NCBI GenBank assembly: GCA_017558775.1 | Contig: JAFYTP010000002.1 | Coordinates: 1-64,000, forward strand | Direction of reading: 5' to 3' | Length of the DNA: 64,000 bases | Origin: Bacteroidales bacterium | GTDB taxonomy: Bacteria > Bacteroidota > Bacteroidia > Bacteroidales > UBA932 | Shown: piece after piece, positions 44,708 through 52,910 of the stretch | Numbering within the stretch: the stretch's first letter is position 1 | Layout: each line of letters begins with the position of its first letter | Notes under the pieces: model-generated | The model's input: only the letters and a program-made list of their open reading frames with translations | Databases searched by the model: none | What the model was told of the DNA's origin: nothing | Program-made: the position numbers and the translations under genes

Positions 44708-45331
44708 ATGACCCTCGAAGAAATCCTCCGCGTCCCGACGGCCGCCACTTCCCAGGACCTGGCCGACGATCTCTGGGACGAAGACAACCGTCTCTCGTAC
44801 TCGGCAGACGGGGAGAAACTCCTCGACGCCGAGAATTTCCCTTCGGAGGTGACCGTCCGGGAGGGCTGCCGCATCCTGTGCGACGGCGTTTTCGCCTTTC
44901 AGGACTATATGGCGGAAGACCGCAGGATCGGCGAGGAAATCCCGCTGGATGAACGGAATTCCTTCCTGGAGAAGATCCACCTTCCCGCCACGCTCACCCA
45001 CATCGGCCAGGCCGCCTTCAACGAGTGCGGTTTCCTGGAGAGCATCAAGCTTCCCAAAAACCTCCTCTCCATCGGAGAAGAGGCCTTCTGCGACTGCTGG
45101 AACCTGGAAAAAATCACTTGCCCGGCCTCGCTCCGGGTCATCGGCCCCCGGGCCTTCCAGGGTTGCATCAACCTGTACCAAATCCGTCTGAACAAAGGCC
45201 TCGAGGCCATCGGCGCGGACGTTTTCGACGACTGCGAATCCCTTGAAGCCATCCTCATCCCGCACGGAACCCTGGACCATTTCCTCGGCATCATCCCCAA
45301 ACCCTATCACGAACTCATCGAAGAATTATGA
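44708..45331 (+). CDS. Small cytoplasmic BspA-type leucine-rich repeat protein
   Basis: A 207-residue protein with about four LRR_5 (BspA/TpLRR) repeats at residues 95-190: KIHLPATLTHIGQAAFNECGF, then SIKLPKNLLSIGEEAFCDCWNL, KITCPASLRVIGPRAFQGCINL and QIRLNKGLEAIGADVFDDCESL as separate units. Unlike most BspA-type proteins it has no signal peptide, so it is predicted to stay in the cytoplasm. The N-terminal 90 residues are acidic and of unknown fold. Its stop overlaps the start of the pseudouridine synthase gene (ATGA). Confidence 0.8.
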   Translation: MTLEEILRVPTAATSQDLADDLWDEDNRLSYSADGEKLLDAENFPSEVTVREGCRILCDGVFAFQDYMAEDRRIGEEIPLDERNSFLEKIHLPATLTHIGQAAFNECGFLESIKLPKNLLSIGEEAFCDCWNLEKITCPASLRVIGPRAFQGCINLYQIRLNKGLEAIGADVFDDCESLEAILIPHGTLDHFLGIIPKPYHELIEEL

Positions 45332-46323
45332 ACGGAACACCGGGACAGAAATTCACCGTCGCCCACGACGCCCCCCTCCTGAAATACCTGTACGAGATTT
45401 TCCCCAACCAGTCCAAGACCGGCGTCAAGAACCTCCTTTCCAAGGGACAGGTCCTCGTGAACGGGGAGCAGCGGACGGCCTTCGACCATCCGCTGGCGGC
45501 CGGTGACGCCCTCCTGATCCTTCCCAAGGCCATTTCCATGGCCCGCGAGACCGGCGTGAACGCCCGCGAGGAAGTGGAGAAGACCGGTGTGAAGATTGTA
45601 TTCGAGGACGATGACTACGTGGTCGTGGACAAGCCCGCCGGCCTCCTGACGGTATCCACCGCCCGGGGCTCCCAGAGCAAGACCGGCAAGAAGGAAGCCA
45701 CCCTGTACGCCATTCTCAACGCCTATGTGAAGGCTACCGCCCGCGCCCGTCGCAAGGAGGACCTCGCCAGCGGCCGCACGCCCGACCGGTCCACGGCCAA
45801 AATCTGGATCGTTCACCGCTTGGACCAGGGCACTTCCGGCCTGGTGGTCTTCGCCAAAAACGAGCATGCCAAGGACGTTCTCCAGAGCCGCTGGAAGGAG
45901 CTCGTAATCGAGCGCCGTTACGTCGCCTTCCTCGAGAACAAGCTCGAGAAGGAGTCCGGTGCCATCCAGAGCTGGCTCGTGGAGAGCCCCAAGTCCCTGA
46001 TTGTCTATTCCTATCCGGAAGAGGTCCGGAACGGCCAGCTGGCCATCACCCATTACAAGGTCCTGGACTATGTCCATCGGGGCAAGAACGTCTATACCAA
46101 GGCGGAATTCTCCCTCGAGAGCGGCCGTAAGAACCAGATCCGCGTCCACGCCGCCTCCATCGGCCATCCCATCGCCGGTGACAAGAAATACGGCGCGGAG
46201 ACGGACCCTGTCCGCCGCCTCGCCCTGCACGCGATGACGCTGGTCTTCCGCAACCCGATGTCCAACGAAATCGTGCGCCTCAAGTCCCCGCTTCCGGAAG
46301 TGTTTGACAAATTCGTGAAATGA
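45328..46323 (+). CDS. RluA-family 23S rRNA/tRNA pseudouridine synthase
   Basis: A 331-residue enzyme. An S4-like RNA-binding domain (about 10-70: GVKNLLSKGQVLVNGE) precedes the catalytic domain. The catalytic Asp is in WIVHRLDQGTSGLVVFAKNEHA. VVDKPAGLLTVST and LESGRKNQIRVHAASIGHPIAGDKKYG are typical of the RluA/C/D group. An insert near residues 105-150 is Lys/Arg-rich. Target uridines cannot be assigned. ATGA overlaps link it to both neighbours. Confidence 0.9.
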   Translation: MNGTPGQKFTVAHDAPLLKYLYEIFPNQSKTGVKNLLSKGQVLVNGEQRTAFDHPLAAGDALLILPKAISMARETGVNAREEVEKTGVKIVFEDDDYVVVDKPAGLLTVSTARGSQSKTGKKEATLYAILNAYVKATARARRKEDLASGRTPDRSTAKIWIVHRLDQGTSGLVVFAKNEHAKDVLQSRWKELVIERRYVAFLENKLEKESGAIQSWLVESPKSLIVYSYPEEVRNGQLAITHYKVLDYVHRGKNVYTKAEFSLESGRKNQIRVHAASIGHPIAGDKKYGAETDPVRRLALHAMTLVFRNPMSNEIVRLKSPLPEVFDKFVK

Positions 46324-47243
46324 TGGAAACCTTCACCGTCCCCGGCTCCACCGACAAGGTCGATCTGAGCACGCTCGTCATCGCCCCCGAGTCCCCCAAG
46401 GCCGTTCTCCAGCTGGTCCACGGCATGGCGGAACACAAGGAGCGCTATGTCCCCTTTATGAACTATCTCGCCGAAAACGGCTACGCCTGCGTCATCTGCG
46501 ACCTACGCGGACACGGTGCCTCGGTCACTTCCAAGGAGGACCTCGGCTGGATGGGCAAGGGCGGCATGAACGCCCTCGTGAACGATGTTCACTGCGTAAC
46601 CGACTGGGCCAAGGCGAAATATCCCGGTCTCCCCTTCTTCCTGTTCGGCCACAGCATGGGTTCGATGATCGTCCGCAGCTACATCAAGCAGTATGACCGC
46701 GATATCGACGGTCTCATCGTCTGCGGCAGCCCCAGCAAGAATCCGGCGGCCGGTCTCGGCGACTTCCTCGCCGGCTGCATCGGCCTGTTCAAGGGACAGC
46801 GCTACCGTTCCGAATTCCTCGCGAACCTGTGCACCGGGAACAACGACAAGAAATTCAAGGCGGACGGCGTCAAGAACGCCTGGCTCTCCACGAACCTCGC
46901 CAACGTCCACGCCTACAACAACGATCCTCTGTGCGGCTTCCCCTTCACCGTAAACGGCTATCGCAACGGCCTTTTCCGCTTGATGAAGGACATCTATTCG
47001 CCTAAGGGATGGAACGTTACGAATCCGAACCTGCCCGTCCACTTCATCGCCGGCGCTGAGGATCCGTGCATCATCAGCATCCGGAAATTCTCCGAGGCGG
47101 TGAGCTTCCTCCGCAACTGCGGTTACCGGGAAGTCACGAGCAAGGTCTATCCCAAGATGCGCCACGAAATCCTGAACGAAACCGGCAAGGAGGATGTCTA
47201 TCGTGACGCGCTCGCCCTCCTGGACGGGTGGCTGGCGCGATGA
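46320..47243 (+). CDS. Alpha/beta hydrolase (monoacylglycerol lipase/S33-like)
   Basis: A 307-residue cytoplasmic hydrolase. VLQLVHGMAEHKERYVPFM, CDLRGHGAS and the nucleophile elbow FFLFGHSMGSMIVRSY are the hallmarks of the lysophospholipase/monoacylglycerol lipase-like Hydrolase_4 family. The acid is in HFIAGAEDPC and the His in YPKMRHEILNE. The start at 46320 overlaps the upstream stop (ATGA), with another ATG immediately after. The natural substrate is probably a lipid ester. Confidence 0.85.
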   Translation: MMETFTVPGSTDKVDLSTLVIAPESPKAVLQLVHGMAEHKERYVPFMNYLAENGYACVICDLRGHGASVTSKEDLGWMGKGGMNALVNDVHCVTDWAKAKYPGLPFFLFGHSMGSMIVRSYIKQYDRDIDGLIVCGSPSKNPAAGLGDFLAGCIGLFKGQRYRSEFLANLCTGNNDKKFKADGVKNAWLSTNLANVHAYNNDPLCGFPFTVNGYRNGLFRLMKDIYSPKGWNVTNPNLPVHFIAGAEDPCIISIRKFSEAVSFLRNCGYREVTSKVYPKMRHEILNETGKEDVYRDALALLDGWLAR

Positions 47244-47992
47244 CGCCCTCTTCCAAAGAGATATTCAACCGGGCCGAACTGCTGCTCGGGGCCGACGCGA
47301 TGACGCGCCTGGCATCCGCGCGCGTGATCCTTTTCGGCGTGGGCGGCGTCGGCAGCTGGTGCGCGGAAGGCCTCATCCGTTCCGGCATCGGGCATCTGAC
47401 GTTGGTCGATGCCGACTGCGTCGCTCCCTCCAACATCAACCGTCAGCGGATGGCCACCGTCGACACCGTCGGTCTTTCCAAGGTCGATACGCTCCGCGAC
47501 CAGCTCCTGGTCATCAACCCCGAAGCGGACATCCGCACCATCCAGACCCGTTTCACCGATGAATCCGCCTCTTCCTTCGAGCTGGCGTCTTATGACTATA
47601 TCATCGACGCCATCGACGCGATAAAAGACAAGGCCGCCCTGATCCTGCACGCCGCGGCCTCCCCCGCGACCTTCTTCTCCTCGATGGGCGCCGCCTGCAA
47701 GGTCGATCCCACCCGCATCCGCGTCGCCTCCTTCTGGGACGTCCGTGGCTGCCCCCTCGGCTCCATGCTCCGCAAAAAACTCCGCAAAGCCAACACCCTG
47801 CCCGCCAAGGACTTCCTCTGTGTCTATGACGACGAACTCCTCCCGAACCTCGGCACCGATACCGCCCTCCCGGAGGAACTAAAGTTCGATAAAGTGTCGC
47901 ATAACGGGTCTCTCGCCCATATCACAGCGATTTTCGGCTTTACTCTCGCTGGTTTGGTAATCAAAGATATCTTTAAGCAGGACTGTCGGTAG
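47240..47992 (+). CDS. tcdA: tRNA threonylcarbamoyladenosine dehydratase
   Basis: A 250-residue ThiF/E1-like ATP-dependent enzyme that cyclises t6A37 to ct6A in tRNA. The start at 47240 overlaps the hydrolase stop (ATGA). ILFGVGGVGSWCAEGLIRSGI is the nucleotide-binding loop; LVDADCVAPSNINRQRMA and DYIIDAIDAIKDKAAL are characteristic. It lacks the C-terminal helical extension of some homologues. Its last three codons (Asp-Cys-Arg) and stop lie in the left arm of a long inverted repeat shared with the end of the fur gene. Confidence 0.92.
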   Translation: MTPSSKEIFNRAELLLGADAMTRLASARVILFGVGGVGSWCAEGLIRSGIGHLTLVDADCVAPSNINRQRMATVDTVGLSKVDTLRDQLLVINPEADIRTIQTRFTDESASSFELASYDYIIDAIDAIKDKAALILHAAASPATFFSSMGAACKVDPTRIRVASFWDVRGCPLGSMLRKKLRKANTLPAKDFLCVYDDELLPNLGTDTALPEELKFDKVSHNGSLAHITAIFGFTLAGLVIKDIFKQDCR

Positions 47993-48113
47993 GGACATTT
48001 CCAAACCTGTGGCCACCCTCGGCCACATAAGAGGGAGGGGCCCGCAGACGGCGCAAGCCGGCTGTGGGAGGGGTCGCGAAGCGACGGTTTGGGAATGTAC
48101 CCTACCGGCAGTC
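47981..48113. repeat. Palindromic intergenic element between tcdA and fur
   Basis: Outer arms 47981-48007 and 48086-48113 are inverted repeats of 27-28 bases with two mismatches and one single-base gap. Each arm encodes the final Asp-Cys-Arg-stop of the gene it overlaps. Inside are three smaller hairpins: GTGGCC/GGCCAC (48009-48026), CGGC-GCAA-GCCG (about 48050-48061) and GTCGC-GAA-GCGAC (48073-48085). It looks like a REP/BIME or MITE-like unit, and may act as a bidirectional terminator. Confidence 0.75.
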
Positions 48114-48515
48114 CGGACAAATACCTTTTAGGAGATAGTTGGCGGTTTCAACGTCAAATCCTTCCGGAACAGAAACCGGAGGAATTGGAGTGTCTTCCAG
48201 GCAGAAAGTGCGGTGGCACTTTTCGCAGTAGAAATGGACATGGACATCATCGTCCTCGTCGTCGTGGTGGCTGTGGCAGAGTTCGTAGCGGACTCCGTCG
48301 CCGGTGTCGTCCAGGACATGTACCAGATGCGCCTCGCGGAAGGCTTGGAGAGCGCGAAAAATGTTGGATTTGTCGATGGTTTCCACGATGGACTCGATTT
48401 CCGTCATGGACATCGGACGGCCGGCGTCCAGTAACGCGCGGGCGATGAGGATGCGGTTCGCCGTGGGTTTCACGCCGTGATGATCCATCAACTGTATGAG
48501 ATGCTGCTCTTCCAT
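48102..48515 (-). CDS. Fur-family transcriptional regulator
   Basis: A 137-residue Fur-family metalloregulator. The start at 48515 gives MEEQHLIQLMDHHGVKPTANR. The winged helix (about 10-85) includes SNIFRALQAFREAHLVHVLDD. The metal-binding half has CHSHHDDEDDDVHVHFYCEKCHRTFC and a C-terminal CPDC, forming the two CxxC pairs of the structural zinc site. Which metal or signal it senses (Fe, Zn or peroxide) is not clear. Its -7 element is only nine bases upstream of the ATG, so the message may be leaderless. Confidence 0.88.
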   Translation of the reverse strand: MEEQHLIQLMDHHGVKPTANRILIARALLDAGRPMSMTEIESIVETIDKSNIFRALQAFREAHLVHVLDDTGDGVRYELCHSHHDDEDDDVHVHFYCEKCHRTFCLEDTPIPPVSVPEGFDVETANYLLKGICPDCR

Positions 48516-48523
48516 ACCGAATA

Positions 48524-48531
48524 CAAAAATA
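48524..48531 (-). promoter_or_regulatory. -7 element of fur, overlapping the metX terminator tail
   Basis: TATTTTTG on the minus strand ends nine bases before the fur ATG, so transcription would start about five bases before it. The same bases form the U-run of the metYX terminator. Confidence 0.5.
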
Positions 48532-48532
48532 A

Positions 48533-48558
48533 GGGATTGCGACGAAAATCGCAATCCC
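48533..48558 (-). terminator. Terminator of metYX
   Basis: The minus strand reads GGGATTGCGA, loop TTTTCG, TCGCAATCCC, then TTATTTTTG. A perfect 10-bp stem with a U-rich tail. Confidence 0.85.
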
Positions 48559-48583
48559 CATTTATAGGGAGGTTCCCCTTCGT

Positions 48584-49588
48584 CTATTTCATCAGGATGG
48601 CCGTGAGCCGCGCGGTTTCCAGCAGGAAGCCGTCGTGGCCGAAACGGGAGGAAATCTCCATATAGTCGGCCCCGGGAATCCAGCGGGCCCAGACGGATGA
48701 TTCCTGCGGCGGGAAGAGGGAGTCCGTGTCGATGGAAACAACCGTCGTCCGTGCCTTGATTCGCGAGAGCGCCGCTTCCACTCCCCCGCGTCCCCGGCCC
48801 ACATTGTGGCTATCCAGGGCGTTGCAGAGGGTATAATACGAGTAGGCGTCGAAGTTCCGGCGGACCAGTTTCTCGCCCTGATACCGTTCATACGAAGCGG
48901 CCCGGCCGGCGAAGAGCGTGTCCGGATCGGCCTCAAACTGCGTAAGCCCGTAACCGTCAAAACAGCGGTATGTGATGAGAGCCTGGGCACGGGCGCACTT
49001 GAGGCCCGCAGCACCGCCGCTCAAATCCTTCGCCTCCCGGAAAGTCGGGTCAGCCTCCAGCGCCATCCGCTGCGCTTCTACGCTCGCGGACAGATACGGA
49101 GACACACGCGGGGCGGTCGCAATGAACATGCATCGACGGAATACATCCGGTTCGGTGATGGCCCATTCAACCGCCTGGAAGCCGCCGATGGAGCTGCCGA
49201 TCAGGAGATCTATCTTTTTTATTCCCAGTGCCTTGCGTACCACGATGGAGGCGGATACCATATCCCGCACGGTAATCTTCGGGAAGTCCAGGAGCCAGGG
49301 CTTTCCCGTCTCCGGATTCACCTGCGCCGGACCCTCGGACCCGTAGGCGGAGCCGAGCATATTGACACAGGCGACAAAACTCTTGTCCGTGTCGATGGCC
49401 TTTCCCGGCCCCACCATCTCCGGCCACCAGTCCTCCGGATCACTGTTCGCCGTCAAGGCGTGACAGATCCAGATAACGGGTTGCTTTCCGTCCCACTTTT
49501 CCTGGGAGGTATGATAGACGACACGGGCCGAAGGAAGGATTCCCCCGGCCTCGAGTTCCAATGTAGTTGTCAGTTCTTTTCTAACCAT
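48584..49588 (-). CDS. metX: Homoserine O-acetyltransferase
   Basis: A 334-residue alpha/beta hydrolase-fold acyltransferase (acetyl-CoA plus homoserine). The start at 49588 gives MVRKELTTTLELEAGG. VIWICHALTANSDPEDWWP, the nucleophile elbow LLIGSSIGGFQAVEWAI, the Asp in SIDTDSLFPPQE and the His in RFGHDGFLLE match MetX. Acetyl versus succinyl specificity follows from the MetX (not MetA) fold but is not tested here. It overlaps metY by eight bases, so the product can pass directly to the next enzyme in the pathway. Confidence 0.92.
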   Translation of the reverse strand: MVRKELTTTLELEAGGILPSARVVYHTSQEKWDGKQPVIWICHALTANSDPEDWWPEMVGPGKAIDTDKSFVACVNMLGSAYGSEGPAQVNPETGKPWLLDFPKITVRDMVSASIVVRKALGIKKIDLLIGSSIGGFQAVEWAITEPDVFRRCMFIATAPRVSPYLSASVEAQRMALEADPTFREAKDLSGGAAGLKCARAQALITYRCFDGYGLTQFEADPDTLFAGRAASYERYQGEKLVRRNFDAYSYYTLCNALDSHNVGRGRGGVEAALSRIKARTTVVSIDTDSLFPPQESSVWARWIPGADYMEISSRFGHDGFLLETARLTAILMK

Positions 49589-50864
49589 TCGCGGCGATTT
49601 CCAAAGCGTTGGACAGGTCGGCAATGATGTCATCCACATCCTCCAGGCCGATGGAAAGCCGCATCAGGCCCGGGTCGATACCGGCGGCGCGCAGCTGTTC
49701 GTCGGAGAGTTGCCGATGGGTGTGGGACGCCGGATGGAGGATGCAGGAGTAGCAGTCCGCCACGTGCGTCTCGATGGTAATGAGCTTCAGGGCGTCCATG
49801 AAGCGGTTGTCGAAGGCGCGGCCACCCTTGAGACCGATGCACATCACGCCGCAGGAGCCGTCCGGAAGGTACTTGAGCTGCTTCTCGTGCTCCGGGTCGT
49901 CCGGCAGGTCCGGATAGCGCACCCACGCGACGGCAGGATGGTTCTTCAGGAACTGGGCGATCTTCAGGGCGCTTTCCGACACCCGGCGGATCCGGAGGTG
50001 CAGCGTTTGCAGGCCCAGATTCAGGTAGAAGGCGTTCTGCGGGCTCTGCATGGAGCCAAGGTCGCGCATCAGGTGCGTAACGGCCTTCGTGATGTACGCC
50101 GCCTTGCCGAACTTCTTCGTATAGGTCAATCCGTGATAGGAGGCGTCCGGCGTCGTAAGGCCCGGGAACTTGTCCGCATGGGCTTCCCAGTCGAAGTTGC
50201 CACTGTCCACCAGGCAGCCGCCCACGCTCGCGCCGTGACCGTCGATATACTTGGTCGTGGAGTGCGTGACGATGTCAGCGCCCCACTCAAAGGGACGGCA
50301 ATGCACCGGCGTAGCGAAGGTGTTGTCGATGATCAGCGGAACACCGTGCGCATGGGCGATCTTCGCAAAGCGCTCGATGTCCAGCACTTCCACGCCGGGA
50401 TTGGAGAGCGTCTCACCGAAAACGAGCTTGGTTTCCGGACGGAAGCAAGCGTTCACTTCCTCGTCCGTCGCGCTATGCTCGATAAAGGTGACTTCGATAC
50501 CCATCTGCTTCAGGGAAACGCCCAGCAGATTGAAAGTACCACCGTAGATGTTGTTCAGGCTGATGATATGGTCTCCGCTCTTGCAGATGTTCAGGCAGGC
50601 GAAAAGGTTCGCCGCCTGGCCGGAAGAGGTCAGGATAGCGCCCACGCCGCCCTCAAGGGCGTTGATGCGGGCCGCAACCATGTCGCAAGTGGGGTTGGAG
50701 AGCCGGGTATAGAAATAGCCGCTGTCCTCCAGGTCGAAAAGCCGGCCCATCTGGTCGGAAGTTTCGTATTTGAACGTCGTGCTCTGCACGATAGGCATCT
50801 GCCGGGGTTCGCCGCGTTTGGGCTCGTAGCCCGCGTGGACGCAAAGGGTGTCGATCTTGCTCAT
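49581..50864 (-). CDS. metY: O-acetylhomoserine sulfhydrylase
   Basis: A 427-residue PLP enzyme of the Cys/Met metabolism family. TLCVHAGYEPKRGEPRQMPIVQSTTF is split across the N-terminus; YTRLSNPTCDMVAARINALEGG, SSGQAANLFACLNI and the PLP Lys region DIVTHSTTKYIDGHGASVGG follow. The extra length relative to MetB/MetC and the metX neighbour favour direct sulfhydrylation of O-acetylhomoserine with sulfide to homocysteine. It is divergent from an Lrp-family gene, which may regulate it. Confidence 0.93.
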   Translation of the reverse strand: MSKIDTLCVHAGYEPKRGEPRQMPIVQSTTFKYETSDQMGRLFDLEDSGYFYTRLSNPTCDMVAARINALEGGVGAILTSSGQAANLFACLNICKSGDHIISLNNIYGGTFNLLGVSLKQMGIEVTFIEHSATDEEVNACFRPETKLVFGETLSNPGVEVLDIERFAKIAHAHGVPLIIDNTFATPVHCRPFEWGADIVTHSTTKYIDGHGASVGGCLVDSGNFDWEAHADKFPGLTTPDASYHGLTYTKKFGKAAYITKAVTHLMRDLGSMQSPQNAFYLNLGLQTLHLRIRRVSESALKIAQFLKNHPAVAWVRYPDLPDDPEHEKQLKYLPDGSCGVMCIGLKGGRAFDNRFMDALKLITIETHVADCYSCILHPASHTHRQLSDEQLRAAGIDPGLMRLSIGLEDVDDIIADLSNALEIAANG

Positions 50865-50883
50865 TTCAATTGTTTAAACGGTG

Positions 50884-50891
50884 CAAAGTTA
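50884..50891 (-). promoter_or_regulatory. -7 promoter element for metYX
   Basis: TAACTTTG on the minus strand, 19 bases before the metY ATG; a CTTG half-match to the -33 lies 20 bases further upstream. Confidence 0.5.
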
Positions 50892-50942
50892 GCCCCTCTG
50901 GAATCATCTTCCAAGATTCTTTTAGAATTTGGAAAATATTTC

Positions 50943-50950
50943 TATATTTG
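50943..50950 (+). promoter_or_regulatory. -7 promoter element for the Lrp-family gene
   Basis: TATATTTG, 69 bases before the ATG at 51020. TTTT lies at the -33 position. The intervening AT-rich stretch with repeated GGAA/TTCC and AATATT steps could hold the regulator's own sites. Confidence 0.5.
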
Positions 50951-51019
50951 CCAATAATTATGGAGTAAATAGAAAATACTTCCAATATTGAACTGGATAA
51001 AAGAAAAATATTCTGCGAT

Positions 51020-51487
51020 ATGAACGACATCCTCCTAGACTCCACCGACCTCGACATCCTGCGCTGCCTGCAGGAGAACGCCCGCCTGACGACCAAGGAA
51101 CTGGCGGCCCGGGTGAACCTGTCCACCACCCCGGTCTTCGAACGCCTCAAGCGGCTCGAGCGCAGCGGTTTCATCCGCAAGTACGTCGCTGTCCTGGACG
51201 CGGAGAAGCTGCACCTGGGCTTCGTCGTGTTCTGTTCCGTCAAGCTGAAGCAGATGAACCGCGACATCGCCCGGACCTTCATCTCCATCATCAAGGACAT
51301 CCCCCAGGTTGCCGAATGCTACAACGTCTCCGGCGAATATGACTATCTGCTCAAGATCCATGCGCCGGACATGAAGTACTACAACGAGTTCATTATCAAC
51401 GTCCTCGGAACCATCGACTCCATCGGCAGCATCCTTTCCACTTTCGTGATGGACGAGATAAAAAACACCCACGCGCTCTATCTGTAG
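51020..51487 (+). CDS. Lrp/AsnC-family transcriptional regulator
   Basis: A 155-residue regulator. The N-terminal helix-turn-helix (about 8-60) reads DLDILRCLQENARLTTKELA, VNLSTTPVFERLKRLERSGFI. The C-terminal RAM effector domain (about 70-150) has VFCSVKLKQ, VAECYNVSGEYDYLLKI and ILSTFVMDEIKNTHAL. Members sense amino acids. It is divergent from metYX and near the ilv and nfn genes, so control of methionine or nitrogen metabolism is plausible but unproven. Confidence 0.9.
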   Translation: MNDILLDSTDLDILRCLQENARLTTKELAARVNLSTTPVFERLKRLERSGFIRKYVAVLDAEKLHLGFVVFCSVKLKQMNRDIARTFISIIKDIPQVAECYNVSGEYDYLLKIHAPDMKYYNEFIINVLGTIDSIGSILSTFVMDEIKNTHALYL

Positions 51488-51496
51488 AGGCGTGGG
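51468..51496. terminator. Hairpin at the end of the Lrp-family gene
   Basis: CCCACG-CG-CTCTA pairs with TAGAG-G-CGTGGG. The hairpin includes the last codons and stop of the gene. No T-run follows, so termination strength is uncertain; it lies between convergent lrp and nfnB. Confidence 0.45.
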
Positions 51497-51519
51497 CGTA
51501 TCAATTAATGTGTTAACCG

Positions 51520-52908
51520 CTATTTCGCGGAAAGGTACTCGTGGATGGCGGCCGCGGCCTTGCGGCCAGCGCCCATCGCCAGAATCACGGTCGCAGCACC
51601 GGTGACGGCATCACCGCCGGCGAAGATGCCGGGACGCGTCGTGGCGCCGTTCTCGTCGGCAACGAGGCAGCCGCGGCGGGTGACGTCCAAACCGCCCGTC
51701 GTCTGGGCGATCAGCGGGTTCGGGGACGTACCAAGGGCCATGATGACGGTGTCGCAAGGAATCTCGAACTCGGAACCCTCGATAGGAACAGGAGAACGAC
51801 GGCCGCTGGCATCGGGCTCGCCAAGCTCCATCTGGATGCACTTGATGGCCCGGACCCAGCCCTTCTCGTCCGCGAGGACCTCGACAGGGTTGGTCAGCAT
51901 CTTGAACTCGACACCTTCCTCGTGCGCGTGATGGACTTCCTCCTTACGGGCGGGAAGTTCCACCTCGGTACGACGGTAGACGATGGTGGTATCGGCACCT
52001 AGACGCAGCGCGGTGCGCGCCGCATCCATCGCGACATTACCGCCACCGACCACGATAGCCTTCTTGCCGGCGTGGATAGGAGTCAGATAATCATTGCGAT
52101 AAGCCTTCATCAGATTGTTACGGGTGAGGAACTCATTGGCGGAGAAAACGCCGTTGGCATTCTCGCCCGGGATGCCCATGAAGCGCGGCAGACCGGCGCC
52201 GGAGCCCACGAAAACAGCCTCGAAGCCTTCCTCGTCCATCAGGGAGTCGATGGTGACGGTACGGCCGATAATCACATCCAGTTCGATCTTGACACCGAGC
52301 GCCTTGACAGCCTCGATCTCAGCGGCGACAACCTTGTCCTTCGGAAGACGGAACTCGGGGATACCGTACTCGAGCACACCGCCCGGACGGTGCAGGGCCT
52401 CGAAGATTGTGACGTCATAGCCGAGCTTGGCCAGGTCCGCGGCACAGGCCAGGCCGGAAGGGCCGGAGCCGATGATCGCGACTTTCTTGCCGTTGGAGGG
52501 CGCGATGACGGCGGCAGGGACCTTCCCCTGCTCCCGCGTCCAGTCGGCAACGAAACGCTCGAGCTTGCCGATGGCAACGCTTTCGCCCTTGATACCCAGG
52601 ATGCAGCTGCCTTCGCACTGCGTCTCCTGCGGGCACACACGGCCGCAGATAGCCGGCAGCGAGGAGTCCTCGGCAATGACCGCCGCGGCACCAACGAAAT
52701 CGCCGTCCTTGACTTTCTCGATGAAATCGGGAATCTTGATGCCCACGGGGCAGGCGCCCACGCAGCGGGGATTCTTGCAATGCAGGCAGCGGGTCGCCTC
52801 GAGCATCGCTTCATCGACATTATATCCGTAGCAGACCTCTTCGAAGTTGGTCGCCCGCACTTTCGGGTCCTGCTCCCTGACGGGAACTCTTCCAATCTTG
52901 TTCGCCAT
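51520..52908 (-). CDS. nfnB: NADH-dependent ferredoxin:NADP+ oxidoreductase large subunit (GltD-like)
   Basis: A 462-residue flavoprotein. The N-terminal domain has cysteines for two [4Fe-4S] clusters: CLHCKNPRCVGACPVGIKIP and CGRVCPQETQCEGSC. The FAD site is VAIIGSGPSGLACAADLAKLGYDVTIFE in part, and the NADPH site GKKAIVVGGGNVAMDAARTALRLGA. The sequence resembles glutamate synthase small subunit, but no large subunit is near. The adjacent ferredoxin-reductase-like gene makes NfnAB (electron-bifurcating transhydrogenase, also called SudAB) the better reading. It follows nfnA by two bases. Confidence 0.87.
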   Translation of the reverse strand: MANKIGRVPVREQDPKVRATNFEEVCYGYNVDEAMLEATRCLHCKNPRCVGACPVGIKIPDFIEKVKDGDFVGAAAVIAEDSSLPAICGRVCPQETQCEGSCILGIKGESVAIGKLERFVADWTREQGKVPAAVIAPSNGKKVAIIGSGPSGLACAADLAKLGYDVTIFEALHRPGGVLEYGIPEFRLPKDKVVAAEIEAVKALGVKIELDVIIGRTVTIDSLMDEEGFEAVFVGSGAGLPRFMGIPGENANGVFSANEFLTRNNLMKAYRNDYLTPIHAGKKAIVVGGGNVAMDAARTALRLGADTTIVYRRTEVELPARKEEVHHAHEEGVEFKMLTNPVEVLADEKGWVRAIKCIQMELGEPDASGRRSPVPIEGSEFEIPCDTVIMALGTSPNPLIAQTTGGLDVTRRGCLVADENGATTRPGIFAGGDAVTGAATVILAMGAGRKAAAAIHEYLSAK

Positions 52909-52910
52909 AG

